The notes: generated from the letters alone by a model not told the origin. Positions 1 to 11,209 are shown, counted from the first letter of the stretch. The stretch is DNA of 28,964 nt from Hypsibius dujardini (GCA_001579985.1 LRSR01005203.1:1-28964); one strand, 5' to 3'. Made by a program: numbers and translations.

Positions 1-7
1 AACTTAC

Positions 8-216
8 TCTCCGGACAAAGCTAGCCGAAATACGTCGTTGCATATTTGATCTGCAGGTGGTGGGCATCAGGCAGTGCGGAAAACTGTTTCCTATATCTAC
101 GATGACGGCTGTAAACTCGCATTTGACGCCCCTTGCCCCGTACACGGAAGAACGATCATAGTTCACTCCATAGAATAGTCCGAGGTAGATCCCAAGAAAT
201 CCTCAGCTCCCGCTTT
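8..216 (-). CDS. Possible downstream exon(s) of the minus-strand gene at 883-1601
   Basis: Two readings compete here and I cannot choose between them. (a) A pyrimidine-rich acceptor lies just before 216 and is followed in phase 0 by 17 codons ending AEDFLGSTSDYSME and a TGA (216 to 163). This phase fits the exon that ends at 883, and an acidic Ser-rich tail would make a sensible C-terminus. (b) From about 201 down to 8 a different frame stays open for 64 codons (it includes GVKCEFTAVIVDIGN and several Cys) and ends exactly at a GTAAGT donor, but its acceptor is weak and its entry phase does not match the exon ending at 883. No family is recognised in either reading. A short direct repeat (CTACAGC-AGGTAAGG, twice at 217-247) duplicates the acceptor region. 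Confidence 0.3.
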
Positions 217-882
217 CTACAGCTAGGTAAGGATTTCTACAGCGAGGTAAGGTAAGAGCAGAGGAAATCCTTCCTCCAACACTCAACAAAGGATATAGCG
301 TGTCACTGTGACAGCTACGTTAGTAAAAAACGATTCTCTTCTCTTCATGAAACGTCGCAGTCTAAAAGGCATTTCAACTGATTCAAATCAAACAGTTTGG
401 AAATGGATGACTACCTTGCTAGCACGTCAGGCAGGCAGGAAAAGGAAGGGTAAGCGAGAGACCTCATATGGCAGGTCCCTTCAATTCAGGAAGTTGACGT
501 TTCGAGACAGGGTTCGGCCCGTATAAAATATATATATAATAATGAATCACTCGATGCAATCACATTCAAATACACACACAAGCACACACAAGCACACACA
601 CACACACACACACATACACCAATCATAAACCGGGAAAATCATGTATCAAAACTCACCAGACGTCCACAAAATCAATGGAGCTCTCGGAACATACAATAAC
701 TCATTATCCAGTACGGTGCGAGTATACCCGAGTAGGGAATGTAGTAGTATACATGTTTATCAGCAAAACGCGCGCAACACACAACAATCGACACAAATCA
801 CAAATCACCCCGGCGCGAATGATGCAAAATGTGTCAAGCGCATGCGCGCGCGGATTCTCTATGCATCCTACTGCCCACTTAC
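217..882. other. Probable intron of the minus-strand gene
   Basis: This stretch lies between a strong GTAAGT donor (read on the minus strand at 881-876) and the acceptors near 216. It has no convincing coding signal. It holds a CA-rich microsatellite at about 570-615. The open frames on the plus strand have no supporting signals. Confidence 0.4.
570..615. repeat. (CA)n microsatellite
   Basis: An interrupted CACACA run with AAGCACACA interruptions. Simple sequence in a likely intron. Confidence 0.85.
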
Positions 883-1566
883 CCGAGTCAACGAGTCCCA
901 GGATTTTGACAAATGCCTCATCGTGTTCCGCTGGGCATCCTGGAAGAGATTGAGTGTCGACCTCGATGCGCGGGATAACGATCCGCGCTGCTGTTGGTAG
1001 CAGGGCGACGGGGACGGCGAGAGTATCGACGACGCTGATTGTTGCCGATCAACGGCGTACAAGTTTCCGGTGGAATTGTTCCGCCGTCGCGGCGTACTCG
1101 GGCTGGCGAGGTCCTGGGCCCGCGCTGCGGACGCGGACTGCGGCAGCGCTGATGTTGTCGGATGGGATGGCGGTGGTAGTGTCATTATCCCGGCATGATC
1201 CACATTCGCCTCGCCTCGCTCCAGCGGCTGCGGCTGCAGCTCCCGGCGTTCCTTCGGCACCCGCGTCCGGCTGAGGCTCCTCACGCGTAACCGTTGAAAG
1301 CGCTTCTTAGAGGGTGAAGGATTAGGGTCCGTTTTCGCTGCCGGGATGGTGGTGGTGGTGGTGGTGGAAACACTGTTCCTACTGCTACTGTTGCTGACGG
1401 TGGGCTCATGCTGATGGAACCGCGAGATGGGTGTGGTCGGAGTGGGAGCTCGGTCTATCACCGTGCCGGGGACGGAATGTGAGGACTGTTGACGTGCCGC
1501 TGCGGTCGGGGTTGATGGGCCAGCATCCGAAGGAAGTAGTGTAGATCGATTTGATAAGCTTATCAT
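883..1566 (-). CDS. Long coding exon of a Ser/Thr/Pro-rich, probably disordered protein
   Basis: The exon has 228 codons from an ATG at 1566 (G at -3) to ACT CGG followed by a consensus GTAAGT donor at 882-877, ending in phase 0. The protein is low-complexity: Ser-rich stretches, a run of six Thr, a basic patch (KKRFQRLRVRSLSRTRVPK, about residues 88-106) with several RxxS sites, and Gln-rich and Ser-Pro repeats near the end. No folded domain, signal peptide or membrane span is visible, so a cytoplasmic or nuclear regulatory or scaffold segment is the likeliest reading, by inference only. The frame stays open upstream (a DDSSSSSLAA stretch) to a CAG acceptor at 1603-1602. The exon may therefore be internal, starting at 1601, and not the first. 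The exon is GC-rich compared with its AT-rich flanks, which supports coding. No family recognised. Confidence 0.6.
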
Positions 1567-2692
1567 CGCTGCGAGGCTGCTGCTACTACTGTCATCCGTT
1601 CCTGCAACAGATTACTCATGTAGACAACCGTCGTTCCTCGTATCAGATATATCTAAAATTAGCCGGAGGGTTCGGGTGTGTGTGTGTGTGTAGAGAAGAC
1701 GGGATGTAAATGGGGGGAAGATTCCTCCTCTCACAAAGACACTGACGTAATACAGTACATCAAGTCTAATCGTGCTGGAGAATGATCTCAATTTCCGATT
1801 GTGGAGCAAAATTAAAAGTGCATGTGATCGAGGAGAGAGAAAGGAAACCCGTTGGAAAAGCGCATAACTCGATCTCAACCTCGGGGGTTGACCCTTTCGT
1901 AGCGAAGATCTCCACTTAATGCAGCCTCATATGTTTGTAGTATCAATTTGTTCCATATTTCGGAACATTAACCTAAAATTGTTTTCGCCTTTTAAATTAT
2001 TTTATTTTATTTTATTTTATAATAATTTTTATAATTTATCCACAGGAACAGATTTACAATTTTCCTTAAGTCTGCCTTGTATGGGACACAAGATGGTTGG
2101 GCCAGTCAAGTATTGACCGGATGTCACAGCCGGTCATGCTACCATGTCCGGCTTTCATAACACGTTTGAGCTTGGTTAAAGAGGAGCACGATCTTCAGAT
2201 CGCTTTTAGTTCTCGTTTTTCGATCTATTTCGGGACAAAAAAAACTAGATTAATGGGTCTTCTGGGAACTCTCACTCTCATTTTTCGATGACTGAGAAAA
2301 AAAACCAGACGATTAGCAACGCTATTGCTCCTGACATTTGGTGGCGTACATCACTTTTTGAGATGAAATGGGCTGAGAGCCATTAACCACAAGCCTTCTT
2401 CAGTCTCGTCGGGTCAGTGATCCCTTTCTTCCTAATACGACAGCGGAAGGCCTACTGAAAAGGGACATATGGGCATGCTCTTTTCCGGATCATATTGATA
2501 TCTTTTCTAGTGGGACTCAACATCAACAGCGAAAATCCGCTAATAGCTTTCACAAAAAGGCGATTGAACAAAACACTAACACAACGAGAAGGTGCTCTAA
2601 AAAATGCGACTCTTGCCGAAAAAAAATAACAATTTTCAATCTTCATATTTTTTATTTACTTTCAGGAAAAATACATTAAGCGACAGAATTTA

Positions 2693-2749
2693 ATCAACCA
2701 ATCAACTCCGCTCCAATTGCTCCGAAGCTCCGCTGATTGATTGGTTGAT
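2693..2749. repeat. Short inverted repeat (13-bp arms)
   Basis: ATCAACCAATCAA at 2693-2705 is matched by its exact reverse complement at 2737-2749, with a 31-bp loop. The arms carry the TGATTGATTG-type motif that recurs across the window. Confidence 0.7.
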
Positions 2750-3116
2750 CAAGTATTACCCCTACCCCGCCCTTTTTGGCTATTTCCGGGACCCTCTGTT
2801 AGATTAGATTCTGGTGCTTATTCTGAGTAATAAAGACTGGTGTTTTAAAGCACTGATTCAAATAGGTATGAACGTACGGGGTCCTCCTACGTCGGAGTAC
2901 TTAATGGTTCAATGAAGAATAAATTGCTTTGTTTCGCGGTTAGCTTTCCCGATTCAGGCCGGCTTGATGTTATAACATTAGCTTGAATATTCATAAAATA
3001 GACTGGCTAAATGAAATGTCTTGTGATTTGAATGACATCACATCATCTAATGACCATTATCACCCGGGGTATGTCTTTCGGCCCCATAACTGCATGTATA
3101 TCCATTATAGACCTAA

Positions 3117-3262
3117 TTACATGTACTGTAGAGCCTCGACCACTCGGTGCCAGTTTTTAATGACCCCCGTATTTAATGACTGCAGGGTAGCACAGTGTGT
3201 GCAGGCATAATATACGGGTGAGTCTGAAAATTGACACCAAATGGTCGAGACACTACATGTAA
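3117..3262. mobile_element. Imperfect foldback (MITE-like) element
   Basis: The left arm starts TTACATGTA at 3117 and the right arm ends with its complement at 3262. Inside, CTCGACCACTCGGTG pairs with the complement of a CTCGACCATTTGGTG copy, and the pairing continues through CCCGTAT. Arms are about 65 bp and diverged by substitutions and small gaps, with a loop of about 15 bp. The element has no coding capacity. Old non-autonomous DNA transposon is the likely reading; no clear target-site duplication was identified. Confidence 0.55.
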
Positions 3263-4061
3263 CAACATTTAGCACTGGGCAGAGTCCGCGTTCAATCCAA
3301 TCAAATATACACAATGTTTCGCCCAACCGGTAGAGATTGCAGATAAATTAGTAATAAACGTCGTTTTCTCGTATTCTGAAGATAATGTCTACATGCAACT
3401 CGCGCATAAAACGCCGGTGGTCTCGCGTAATTACAGACCACTCGGTCCTCAAGTATTTGATGTGTGGGCACATGAGCACCTCCTTACGGATTCGGGGTCA
3501 CGGATCGGTCGTGTCGACTGAGAAACGACCGAAATCAATCCTTGATCCCTCGTGTGATCGGCTCTTGACAGACGGCGGCACTTGCGCAATATATCTTTTG
3601 CCCGCGCTTCTTGAACCTCCTTCAAGTCGGTGATTAAATTCGAGTGTGCGACTGCGGCTTATAAGTATTATACTCGTAATAAATTTATGGGTCTCAAACC
3701 ATGTCATCTTTGGCTAATTAATTTTGCTGGCTATCTAAAATGTGGAACATGAATGAATAATTTCGTTAACTCTTGCTACGATTAACTGAAAACGAAAAGT
3801 CGCATAAATCAAATTCTGGTATTGCTTCAAAATCAAATAAAATCAAATAAAATAAACGTAATTTTTTTTCAACATAATAAATAGTTTTTTTAACTGTAAT
3901 TGCAATCGCTTTAACTTTAAACGAAACACACACATAAACCGAATTATGATATTCACTCACAATAAAGATATAAATATTTTTTGAAAATAAAATACAATTT
4001 TACCGGAGGGATGAATTATTTTAACAGGACCTTCCAAATCGTTAATAAATTTTATCACGTA

Positions 4062-4113
4062 GAAATAAATTGAGATATCCGAAATTGAGAAATAAATTGA
4101 GATATCCGAAATT
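4062..4113. repeat. 27-bp tandem duplication
   Basis: GAAATAAATTGAGATATCCG begins at 4062 and again at 4089, identical over about 25 bp. Local duplication in AT-rich non-coding DNA. Confidence 0.85.
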
Positions 4114-4784
4114 CACTTCGAAAACAGCAATAAGACAGCTGTGAGAAACCCTGGAGTCTGATGAGTAATTAATGATGGTATTATGTGATTAACGACGAGC
4201 TTTATTGTCGCACTTGAGTGTCTGCTCTTAACTCCTCCACATCGCCAAAAAAGCCCATCAACACTGTATAACATTAGCACAAAATTAGCGAACGCTCAGT
4301 GTACATCTCTATAACACACACGTGGGCGACGGCGAACACCCTTCCCTCATATCTCCCTTCCCTCTGGTTCCTCAAACAACACAACGACAACGAGGCGAAA
4401 TATTGAGGCCAAAATACTAATGCACTGTTTACAATTAGTTCGAGTAACTGCAACCACATATAACAAGCCTCGTCAGTGGGAGTGTAGACCCTTCCGGATA
4501 AGGGACCAAAATGGTGTCAAACTAATTGGACCACGGTCCCGAGAGGCGCGTTCATCAATTATCGGGTACTCCAGCACATGAGTACACCGAGCGGACGGAC
4601 AGACGCGCCACACAATACGTCCCGTGAGAAAACCCTCTCAGCGGTCTGTTGTGCGCGCGGAGGATGCGCACAGCGAGGCAGCAACATTATATCTGTGCCG
4701 TTAAAAATCGCCGTAGAGATGAATTGTCTGTGTGTATTTATTTGTGTGTGATCGAATACAAAGTTCATATTTGCTCATACCTAC

Positions 4785-4820
4785 CTGCCCTGCCTGCCCT
4801 GCCTGCCCTGCCTGCCCTGG
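4785..4820. repeat. 9-bp tandem repeat (CCTGCCCTG)n
   Basis: About four perfect copies of CCTGCCCTG in a row. Minisatellite. Confidence 0.85.
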
Positions 4821-5763
4821 CTATACGAACCGACCGTCGCGGCCCATTTACATCCCCCCCACGCAAAAGGTAAAGGAGCTAGCTCCAGGCACAGCAGGCA
4901 CTCATTCACTCACTCGATCCTATTCAATCAATTCGTGGTGCATGCGTGCAGAGCGCGCCTTTTTTGTCCGAGAGACAGACACTCTGACTCTTGCGGAAAA
5001 TAATAATTTAGCCCGCCTTTCATGACGGTGCGATACAAAAGAAGCCATTCAATATATATCGCCCAAACACACCGAGACAGACGCTTTCTTTCTTGCAACC
5101 TGCAGTTGCAAAATGATAAAGAGCAGCGCGGATGAAGAAAAAAACGGCCGGATGAAAGGGAAGTCGATTCGCCGTGGAGTTTCTTGCTGATGACGAGACG
5201 CATAGTAAGCGCGCTAGACGGAACCGGCACGGACTGTTTATTCTAGCAATTGAGACCACCACAAGTTTACCCAAGGAATGAGAGGAGCGCGAGTGCGAGG
5301 AGGAAAAAACAGGCTTTTTAGGTCAGGGAATTCAATTTATAATAAGAGCGGAGTGACGCGGTTTAACGTGAAAAATGAGAAAGTCCATTCGGGCGGGGCA
5401 GTTTTGTCGTAAAGCAAATGCCACCGTCAAATTTAATTGAATGAAAAGAATGAGAGAGAGAGAGAATGAGAGAGAGAGAAGTATATCACCTGAGAATTCC
5501 TAATATTATTTTTAGAGGGCATTTTTTTCCGTTCAGTGAATTTCGCACTGTGGTTAAGTCATGCAACGTTGGCAGCAACATTTCTATATTTTCAGACACA
5601 AAAAAGAAAATCAATTGGAGATCAATGACTTTTTGCCGCTGCTTGTGTCCGCGCACGCTTTCGCGGTGAGCAACAGAAGCGGAACGTACAGTAAATTATT
5701 GGACCGTGGAATGCGCATACACTTGTGTCGTTTCGAGTATTGGTCATCACTTACTTCTGTAGG

Positions 5764-5994
5764 ATGTTCGGAAAACGAGATCCCGCTCCCGGTCTCTTCC
5801 TCGCGTGTTGTATGCTCTTGTTATCCGTTTCGCAAGTGTCACTTGATGGATGCGCAACAGTTGCCGGCTATGACATTGTGGGAATGCAGGATTCGGTCAA
5901 CATCTTGAGCCAAACGTGGGATAAGACACAGTGGGCACACAAGACAGTTGGAAACTGCAAAAAAATACTGATAAAAAGACGAGCATCAAAATGA
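5764..5994 (+). CDS. Possible small secreted protein (76 aa)
   Basis: The reading frame from ATG 5764 to TGA 5994 begins MFGKRDPAPG followed by a hydrophobic stretch LFLACCMLLLSVSQV, which resembles a signal peptide. The mature part would hold two Cys and a basic tail (KKILIKRRASK). An acceptor-like CTTACTTCTGTAG ends one base before the ATG, so the start could lie in a second exon behind a leader intron. Against it, the minus strand here has a GTAAGT donor (near 5754) preceded by an open frame, so this could instead be an exon of a minus-strand gene. No family recognised. Confidence 0.3.
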   Translation: MFGKRDPAPGLFLACCMLLLSVSQVSLDGCATVAGYDIVGMQDSVNILSQTWDKTQWAHKTVGNCKKILIKRRASK

Positions 5995-6141
5995 AAGAAA
6001 TTGTTGAGTTTTTAGCAACGCCGCAAGCTAGTAATCTTTACTGAAAAAGCAGCCTGTTTAACAAACCTTCTGAGCCTTGATAAAAAGTGTAAAAAAAGTG
6101 AGAAGACACGCGTATAGCCAGGACCCAAGGGCGTTCATTTA

Positions 6142-6311
6142 CACAGACACAGATACAGACACAGACACAGACACAGACACAGACACAGACACAGACACAG
6201 ACACAGACACAGACACAGGTACAGATACAGACCCAGACATAGACACAGACACAGACACAGACACAGACATAGACATAGACACAGATACAGACACAGACAC
6301 AGACACAGACG
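6142..6311. repeat. (ACAGAC)n / (ACAGAT)n microsatellite
   Basis: About 170 bp of hexanucleotide repeat with scattered C/T changes. It creates an open frame of alternating Thr-Asp, which I treat as an artefact of the repeat and not a gene. Confidence 0.95.
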
Positions 6312-6410
6312 CAGACGTGATGTATGAAAAAGTTGTTACTACGTGCTGTTCAAACGCCCGAAAGAAAGGTAGCGTTATCGATCAAACTAACCATGAATGA
6401 TTATAATTAA

Positions 6411-6806
6411 TAATCTTATCGATTACTGCGAAAATAAATAATAGTGTAACCTTTTTAATCTACTGTATTCACAGTGCTTAAAGATTGCTACTCTTGGGGA
6501 CGGATTTGGTCTTGAAATTTATTTCGAGTAAAGAAATATACACGCAGAACAAGAAGTGTTCCTAATTAATTGTTAGCAGAAAATACGGCGAACAAAGTCC
6601 GTAATTTTAACTTTTTTAACAATCCTATCAATTACCGCAAAAGAAACATAATTTAAATTTTTGTAATCTACTATCCTTAAAACACTTACAGTTTTCCACT
6701 TGGGGACGGACTGGGTAAGAAAATTTATTTCATGTAAAAAAGTACACTTGCAGAGCAGCGAGGGGAATTATTTAATAATTGGTTACCGGTAGGAAAAGTC
6801 GGTGAA
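6411..6806. repeat. Diverged ~200-bp direct tandem duplication
   Basis: The two halves (from about 6411 and from about 6620) share the same order of landmarks: AATC-TATC-ATTAC-GC-AAA, then CTTGGGGACGGA, then AAATTTATTTC, then a TACAC-GCAGA block, then TAATTG. Between the landmarks there are many substitutions and small gaps. An old local duplication or two adjacent copies of a repeat family. No coding. Confidence 0.7.
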
Positions 6807-7482
6807 AAAAAGTATGTTTAGACCTTGTTAGTCATAGCGATATAAAAGCTTGAGGACGAGGTATCGCCCATGAGCAATCACCCGTTTAGTCTTACTTGGC
6901 AAGGGGACCGTGTCGCGCTTAACGACAGAACATAGGGTGGGCCCACAAATATGAGTAATCTCCGAAGAATGCAACCCCCGATTGCGAAAATATAATATTT
7001 CCCGTACGCAAAAGATTTTGTGGACCACTTATCGATAAGAGTCCAAACGGCGCGGGATCAGCAGAATGTTGTTAATCCGATTATAATGATTCGCATCACA
7101 GCAGACCGACATATGGCACACATCAATGGCCAAAATTGGGAGTCAACAAGAGAGAGAGGGAGAGAGGAGCAAACAAAAATGCCAGTAGCTGACCACAGCT
7201 TGATCTCTTCCGTCCGCGAGATTGACTACTGAATCCGAATCAGTGTGGCAGCCGGCTTCCGGTCGATGCTTTTAAAAGCGCGCGAACACATGAGAGAATC
7301 CACTCCGACCGAGTTATATTTCGAGCACTCATACACACACACACACACACACATCCCCCAGCATACTATACAGAGAGAGAGAGAGCGAGAGACGGTCGTT
7401 CCTTCAAGCCAGCGGTCAACACCGTCGAATTACCACTGCCGGGGCCCGGAGCGGAAACAACTCGCTTTGCAGAGAGCGGAAG

Positions 7483-7555
7483 ATGGACAATTTGTTTCGA
7501 TTAAAGCTGAAAGAAGCTTCAGCACTCTTGCGCGATCGCGATGGCGGGTGCGGAG
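7483..7555 (+). CDS. Weak candidate first coding exon
   Basis: An ATG in a fair context (GGAAGATGG) opens MDNLFRLKLKEASALLRDRD and reaches a GTGAG donor at 7556 after 24 codons plus one base. It follows a GC-rich, UTR-like stretch. I could not find a phase-matched next exon downstream, so this remains a guess. Confidence 0.22.
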
Positions 7556-7639
7556 GTGAGGTGAGCAGACGACAGACAGACAAGAGTGCGGCGCTGCTAG
7601 TAAACAACCGGGCAAGCAAAACGCTGTTATTAATCACGC

Positions 7640-7682
7640 ACACCACACACACACACACGTATAAATATATATATATATATTT
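7640..7682. repeat. (CA)n then (TA)n microsatellite
   Basis: A CACACA run followed directly by ATATAT. Confidence 0.9.
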
Positions 7683-7746
7683 CTTGGCCAATAATAATGA
7701 TGATCCCTCGCCGACTATTGGCTCGGTACCGGCTGAAATAGATTGA

Positions 7747-10700
7747 CTGACTGTCTATACTCTGTATGAGGGTTTAACTACTGGTTTGCGAGATTGGGGC
7801 AGGCGGGACTTGGGCGCCTGAAACGAGTCACAATCCACAAACCGCGAAACGTGTATTCGCGGACTACACACAAAAGGTAATTTATCGTGAAGGGGTTGGA
7901 TCACAGGGGGTACGATTGCAAACACAGCAAGAGTTGTCAAACCTGCGTCACTGCTCTGCTCTCAAGTCGTGAGAGCCGGCCGTTATCTATTCGCCGTCGC
8001 TCGAAAAGGGTTCTCCCGAAAATCAACCTCATTCGATGGAAGACCTTCTATCTGTCAAGGTTGAAATTCTATGAACATGAAGTGGTCAGTAAGGGTCTTT
8101 CTATTCAGATATATTTGTGATGGAGTTTTGCGAAGCGGAACCATCTTTCAAGTCATCTCGCTGGTATAAACGGAGTCTCGCGCTTTTGGAAAGTCATAAC
8201 TCAAAAGGCACTCGGAGAAGTACCCACCGTGAATCATGGCTTGTACGTGCCGGATTTATCTGTTTTTGCGTGGACAATAAATTTTAATGGCCCTTAACGT
8301 TGACGGCCCGTCCGCTCTCGAAGCTCGAAGCTCGAACGAACGGAAACGGCAGAACATACACAATAAAGGATAACCTTGTAGTCGCGCAGCCTGGTCACGG
8401 ACGCACGGCTATTTTAGTGCCGTAATATTTCCCTGCTCGAGCTTTGGCGTTGTTCGTGTTCCTGGCCTATTCTTTTGACAATTTAAATTTGGCCATGCGC
8501 TGATATAAATCTGAAATTCCACCTACTGGTATGAAAGCTAAATAAAAGCACCAGGAGTACTAGCGGTAAATACGGTAACTTATGATTGAGGAACAGAGGT
8601 CGTACTTAATCATCGGCATGTCATGTGGAGACGGTTGTCCGTCCGGCCGTTTAGCTGTGCGTCAGATTTACTTTTGCTTTTTAACCATTTGACGGGCTCG
8701 TCGTCACCGTTCCTGCGTTTGACGGTTCTTCTGACCATCTAATTTTTCCCTCTTATCTGGACCGAAGTATTCGTGTTCTTCTATCTTCTGGTTATCTATC
8801 TATACTCTTCATTTTCTGTCGTATCCAGTGGCTCCGTGATTTCCTCTATCCATGCTTCCGTCAAGTAGTCCGTCTGGCTTGCCGGTTTTCTCTTCGGGTA
8901 TAGGTCGCTCGGATGGCGCTTAGTCTCTTCGCATTTCCCGTTTCGCAATTCGTGTGTCGTCCATCAAGCTCTCCGTGTCGATTTTCGACTGTCCGTCTTT
9001 TTCTTTTCTCTTTCCGTCCGTTAATCGAGTCTTTGTCTCATCATTTTCAGCCGCATGTTTGATCGTCTGGCTCCCCGCTTCCTACAAACTTGCAGCTTCT
9101 GTGAATCTTCTGCCCTCCGTCTGTCTAGCGGTATCTCCAGTGTATCTCTCCGTCTCTGACTGCATTGTGCTTTCCGTCTCCCCAGCCGATTGTTTCCGTC
9201 ATTCTTGCTGTACGCTGCTGGGATGAATGGTCACTCTACATTTTAGGTGGGATTCGACAGAACAACTGCATCAACAGCATTTTGGTCATTGGACTGCAAC
9301 GACACAGATCAATCATTCAATATACAGAGTATACAAAGTAAAGACAGTACGAGTAGGAGTAGGTCAGACTGCGGTTCATTCTGAGCCACACGTTATTGTT
9401 TTTTTTAGGGACGCCCCTAAAAAAGCCCGTCTTTTTAGAAACATTTAAAACTAAAGAAAGGTGAGCCGTACCAAACAAACAGCTAGAAACCGAAAAGCGT
9501 GGAATGACGGTTTGACGGAAAACTGACGGTTAGTCCAAACAAACAGTCAGTGCGTATGGTTGACGGATGAATCACGGTATATTTGGAAAATCGACGGTCT
9601 GTCCACAAAGCTACCGGGTACTCTGGATAGTTGACTGTGGACCCGAATGACCGACGGTCAGCTCGAAAGTTTGCCGGTCACTCCGGAACGTTGACGGTTC
9701 AATCTGAGGACTGATGGTCAGTCCGGAAAGTTGCCAGTCAGTTTGGAAGACTGACGGTCAGGGGCAGTCCGGAAGGTCACTAGTCAGTCCTGAAGGTTAA
9801 AGGCGATTCCGAAAGGTTGACGTTACACCCGGAAAAGCGAAGGTCAATCCAAAACATTGGCAGGGCGGTTACTTTGAAGGGTTGACGGTTTAGCCCGAAG
9901 ACCGACGGTCATTTTGAAAGTTTACCGGTCACTTCGGAAGATTGACGGTTCACCCTGAAGACTGCCCTACTACTACCCAGTATGGCCTTCAAATAAACGG
10001 ATCTTTGGTGAGCTGAACAAAAATAGATAATGGATCGTCAGCTGGCATTGCGGCAAATACTGGTGTGATTGTGTGAAGCTCTGCTTGATTGATGGATTGA
10101 CTGGCGCCAAGTTTCCGCGACCTTCTTCTGCAGGGTTTCAGGGACGAATTTTCCTGCACGGCTCGACGTAAACCACATTTTTTTACTTCATTTGCCATTA
10201 TGCCAGCTGTCGTTTACAGTGAACGAACTCAAGGATTCCTTTTAAACGAAGTTTCCCTACCTGAGGTAAACTTAATTCATCTCTCTTAAATTTGCTTGCT
10301 TGCTTGATTGATTATGTTTGAGCGCGTCCGTTAAAATTACAAAGCAAGAGCGCTCCACTAGTTAAGTTCTGCTCGTGGCTGAATATTTTTCAAACGTATC
10401 ATCCTTTGCTTTTCGAAAATGAAAAGTGAATTAGTTACTTGCCAGGGAAGAGCGCGCATTGATTGGGCGTTTTATAAAACTGATTCCAACGAGTTAAACT
10501 GCGAAGTTTGACCGGCCAGTCGATTGATTGATTGAGATGACCGACGTTGAGTGATAAGACAACGCCGCTTCAATCGTTTTCACTCTCCGCTTAGCTTTAA
10601 TTCGCAAAAACTGAAATTAATCTAGTACCCTTTTCGAAATATAACCCACGAGAAAAAATCCCGGAACCAGTCAAGAAGACTTTTACATATTGTGTTGCAT

Positions 10701-10963
10701 AAAAAATGTTCCATATTACCAATTCCAGTCCCGACACGAAAAAAATTCATCTAAACGGAGGCAACATTACATTCAGCAATGGATGACTGCTCAGCGACGC
10801 CGCCGGCCAACAGAAGAAATCAAAAAAGAGATCATTCACCAATTTTCTACTTTGGTGAATGGGGAAAGGTCCGCCAATCAACCAATCAATCAGCTGACCA
10901 ACTATGTTATATGAAAGTCGGATGAAGCCTTCAATCGATCAATCAACTACCCACCACCGTGCA
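7747..10963. other. Gene-poor interval upstream of LSM6's 3' end
   Basis: About 3.2 kb with no supported gene. The stretch about 8630-9210 is pyrimidine-rich with irregular TCCGTC motifs, and its open frame is low-complexity. 9500-9968 is a degenerate 20-bp minisatellite. 10080-10960 carries several TGATTGATTG clusters. The LSM6 3' UTR must lie at the right edge, but I see no clear AATAAA for it. Confidence 0.5.
9500..9968. repeat. Degenerate 20-bp minisatellite, consensus near TTGACGGTCASTCCGGAAG
   Basis: About twenty-two units, mostly exactly 20 bp, each with a GACGGTCA-like half and a TCCGGAAG-like half. Individual units differ widely, and a few have short insertions (for example GGGGC near 9760). 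The frame is not kept open, so it is not coding. Confidence 0.85.
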
Positions 10964-11209
10964 TCATTTCTTTGTCTTGGATCCGCTGATGTAGAGGACG
11001 TTGTTCCCGCGAATAAACGCGTCCCCGTACTTCTTCTTGAGCTGTCCGTTGACATACTCTTCCGTCTGCTCGAGCGCGATGTTCATGTAGCCGTCCAGGC
11101 AGGACAGCAGGCCGCGATAGTCGACGCCAGAGTTGAGTTTGACGACGACCGGCCGGCCGGACAGTTCCTTCAGAAAGTCACTCGGATTGGTGCGAGCTGG
11201 AGCTGCCAT
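10964..11209 (-). CDS. LSM6: U6 snRNA-associated Sm-like protein LSm6
   Basis: 81 aa in one uninterrupted frame, from ATG 11209 to TGA 10964, close to the usual ~80 aa of the family. It is nearly identical to animal LSm6 over the Sm fold: Sm1 motif with GRPVVVKLNSGVDYRG and LDGYMNIAL (about residues 18-47), and Sm2 motif IRGNNVLYIS (about 66-75). Family knowledge: LSm6 is a subunit of the LSm2-8 ring, which binds the U6 snRNA 3' end in the nucleus, and of the LSm1-7 ring, which binds deadenylated mRNA to promote decapping in the cytoplasm. The N-terminus differs from vertebrates (MAAPARTNPSDF), as expected. It is transcribed away from XPC, so the 640 bp between them is a likely shared promoter region. 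A TTTTACCAAG just before the ATG could mark the end of a leader intron. Confidence 0.97.
   Translation of the reverse strand: MAAPARTNPSDFLKELSGRPVVVKLNSGVDYRGLLSCLDGYMNIALEQTEEYVNGQLKKKYGDAFIRGNNVLYISGSKTKK

Larger units (their letters stand above)
1602..5763. other. Gene-poor interval with repeats and foldbacks
   Basis: About 4.1 kb, mostly AT-rich, with no coding exon I can support. It contains a (GT)n run near 1676-1691, a short inverted repeat at 2693-2749, an imperfect foldback at 3117-3262, a 27-bp tandem duplication at 4062-4113, a 9-bp CCTGCCCTG repeat at about 4785-4820 and a GA run at 5451-5480. It could hold upstream exons or the promoter of the minus-strand gene ending near 1600. 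Confidence 0.5.
5995..7482. other. Non-coding interval with microsatellite and duplication
   Basis: It contains the ACAGAC array (6142-6311), a diverged tandem duplication (6411-6806), GA runs near 7149-7170 and 7371-7392, and a CA run near 7330-7352. From about 7380 the sequence becomes GC-rich, which could be a promoter or 5' UTR for the weak exon candidate at 7483. Confidence 0.5.

Noticed and set aside
6077-6400. Open frame of alternating Thr-Asp residues
   Set aside because: Produced by the ACAGAC microsatellite; no start context, splice signals or coding flanks.
8954-9226. 90-codon Ser/Val/Cys-rich frame on the plus strand
   Set aside because: Pyrimidine-rich low-complexity DNA with no splice or promoter support; composition follows the strand bias.
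9500-9968. Repeat array as a possible CRISPR
   Set aside because: Units are contiguous 20-mers with no unique spacers and strong divergence, in a eukaryotic context.
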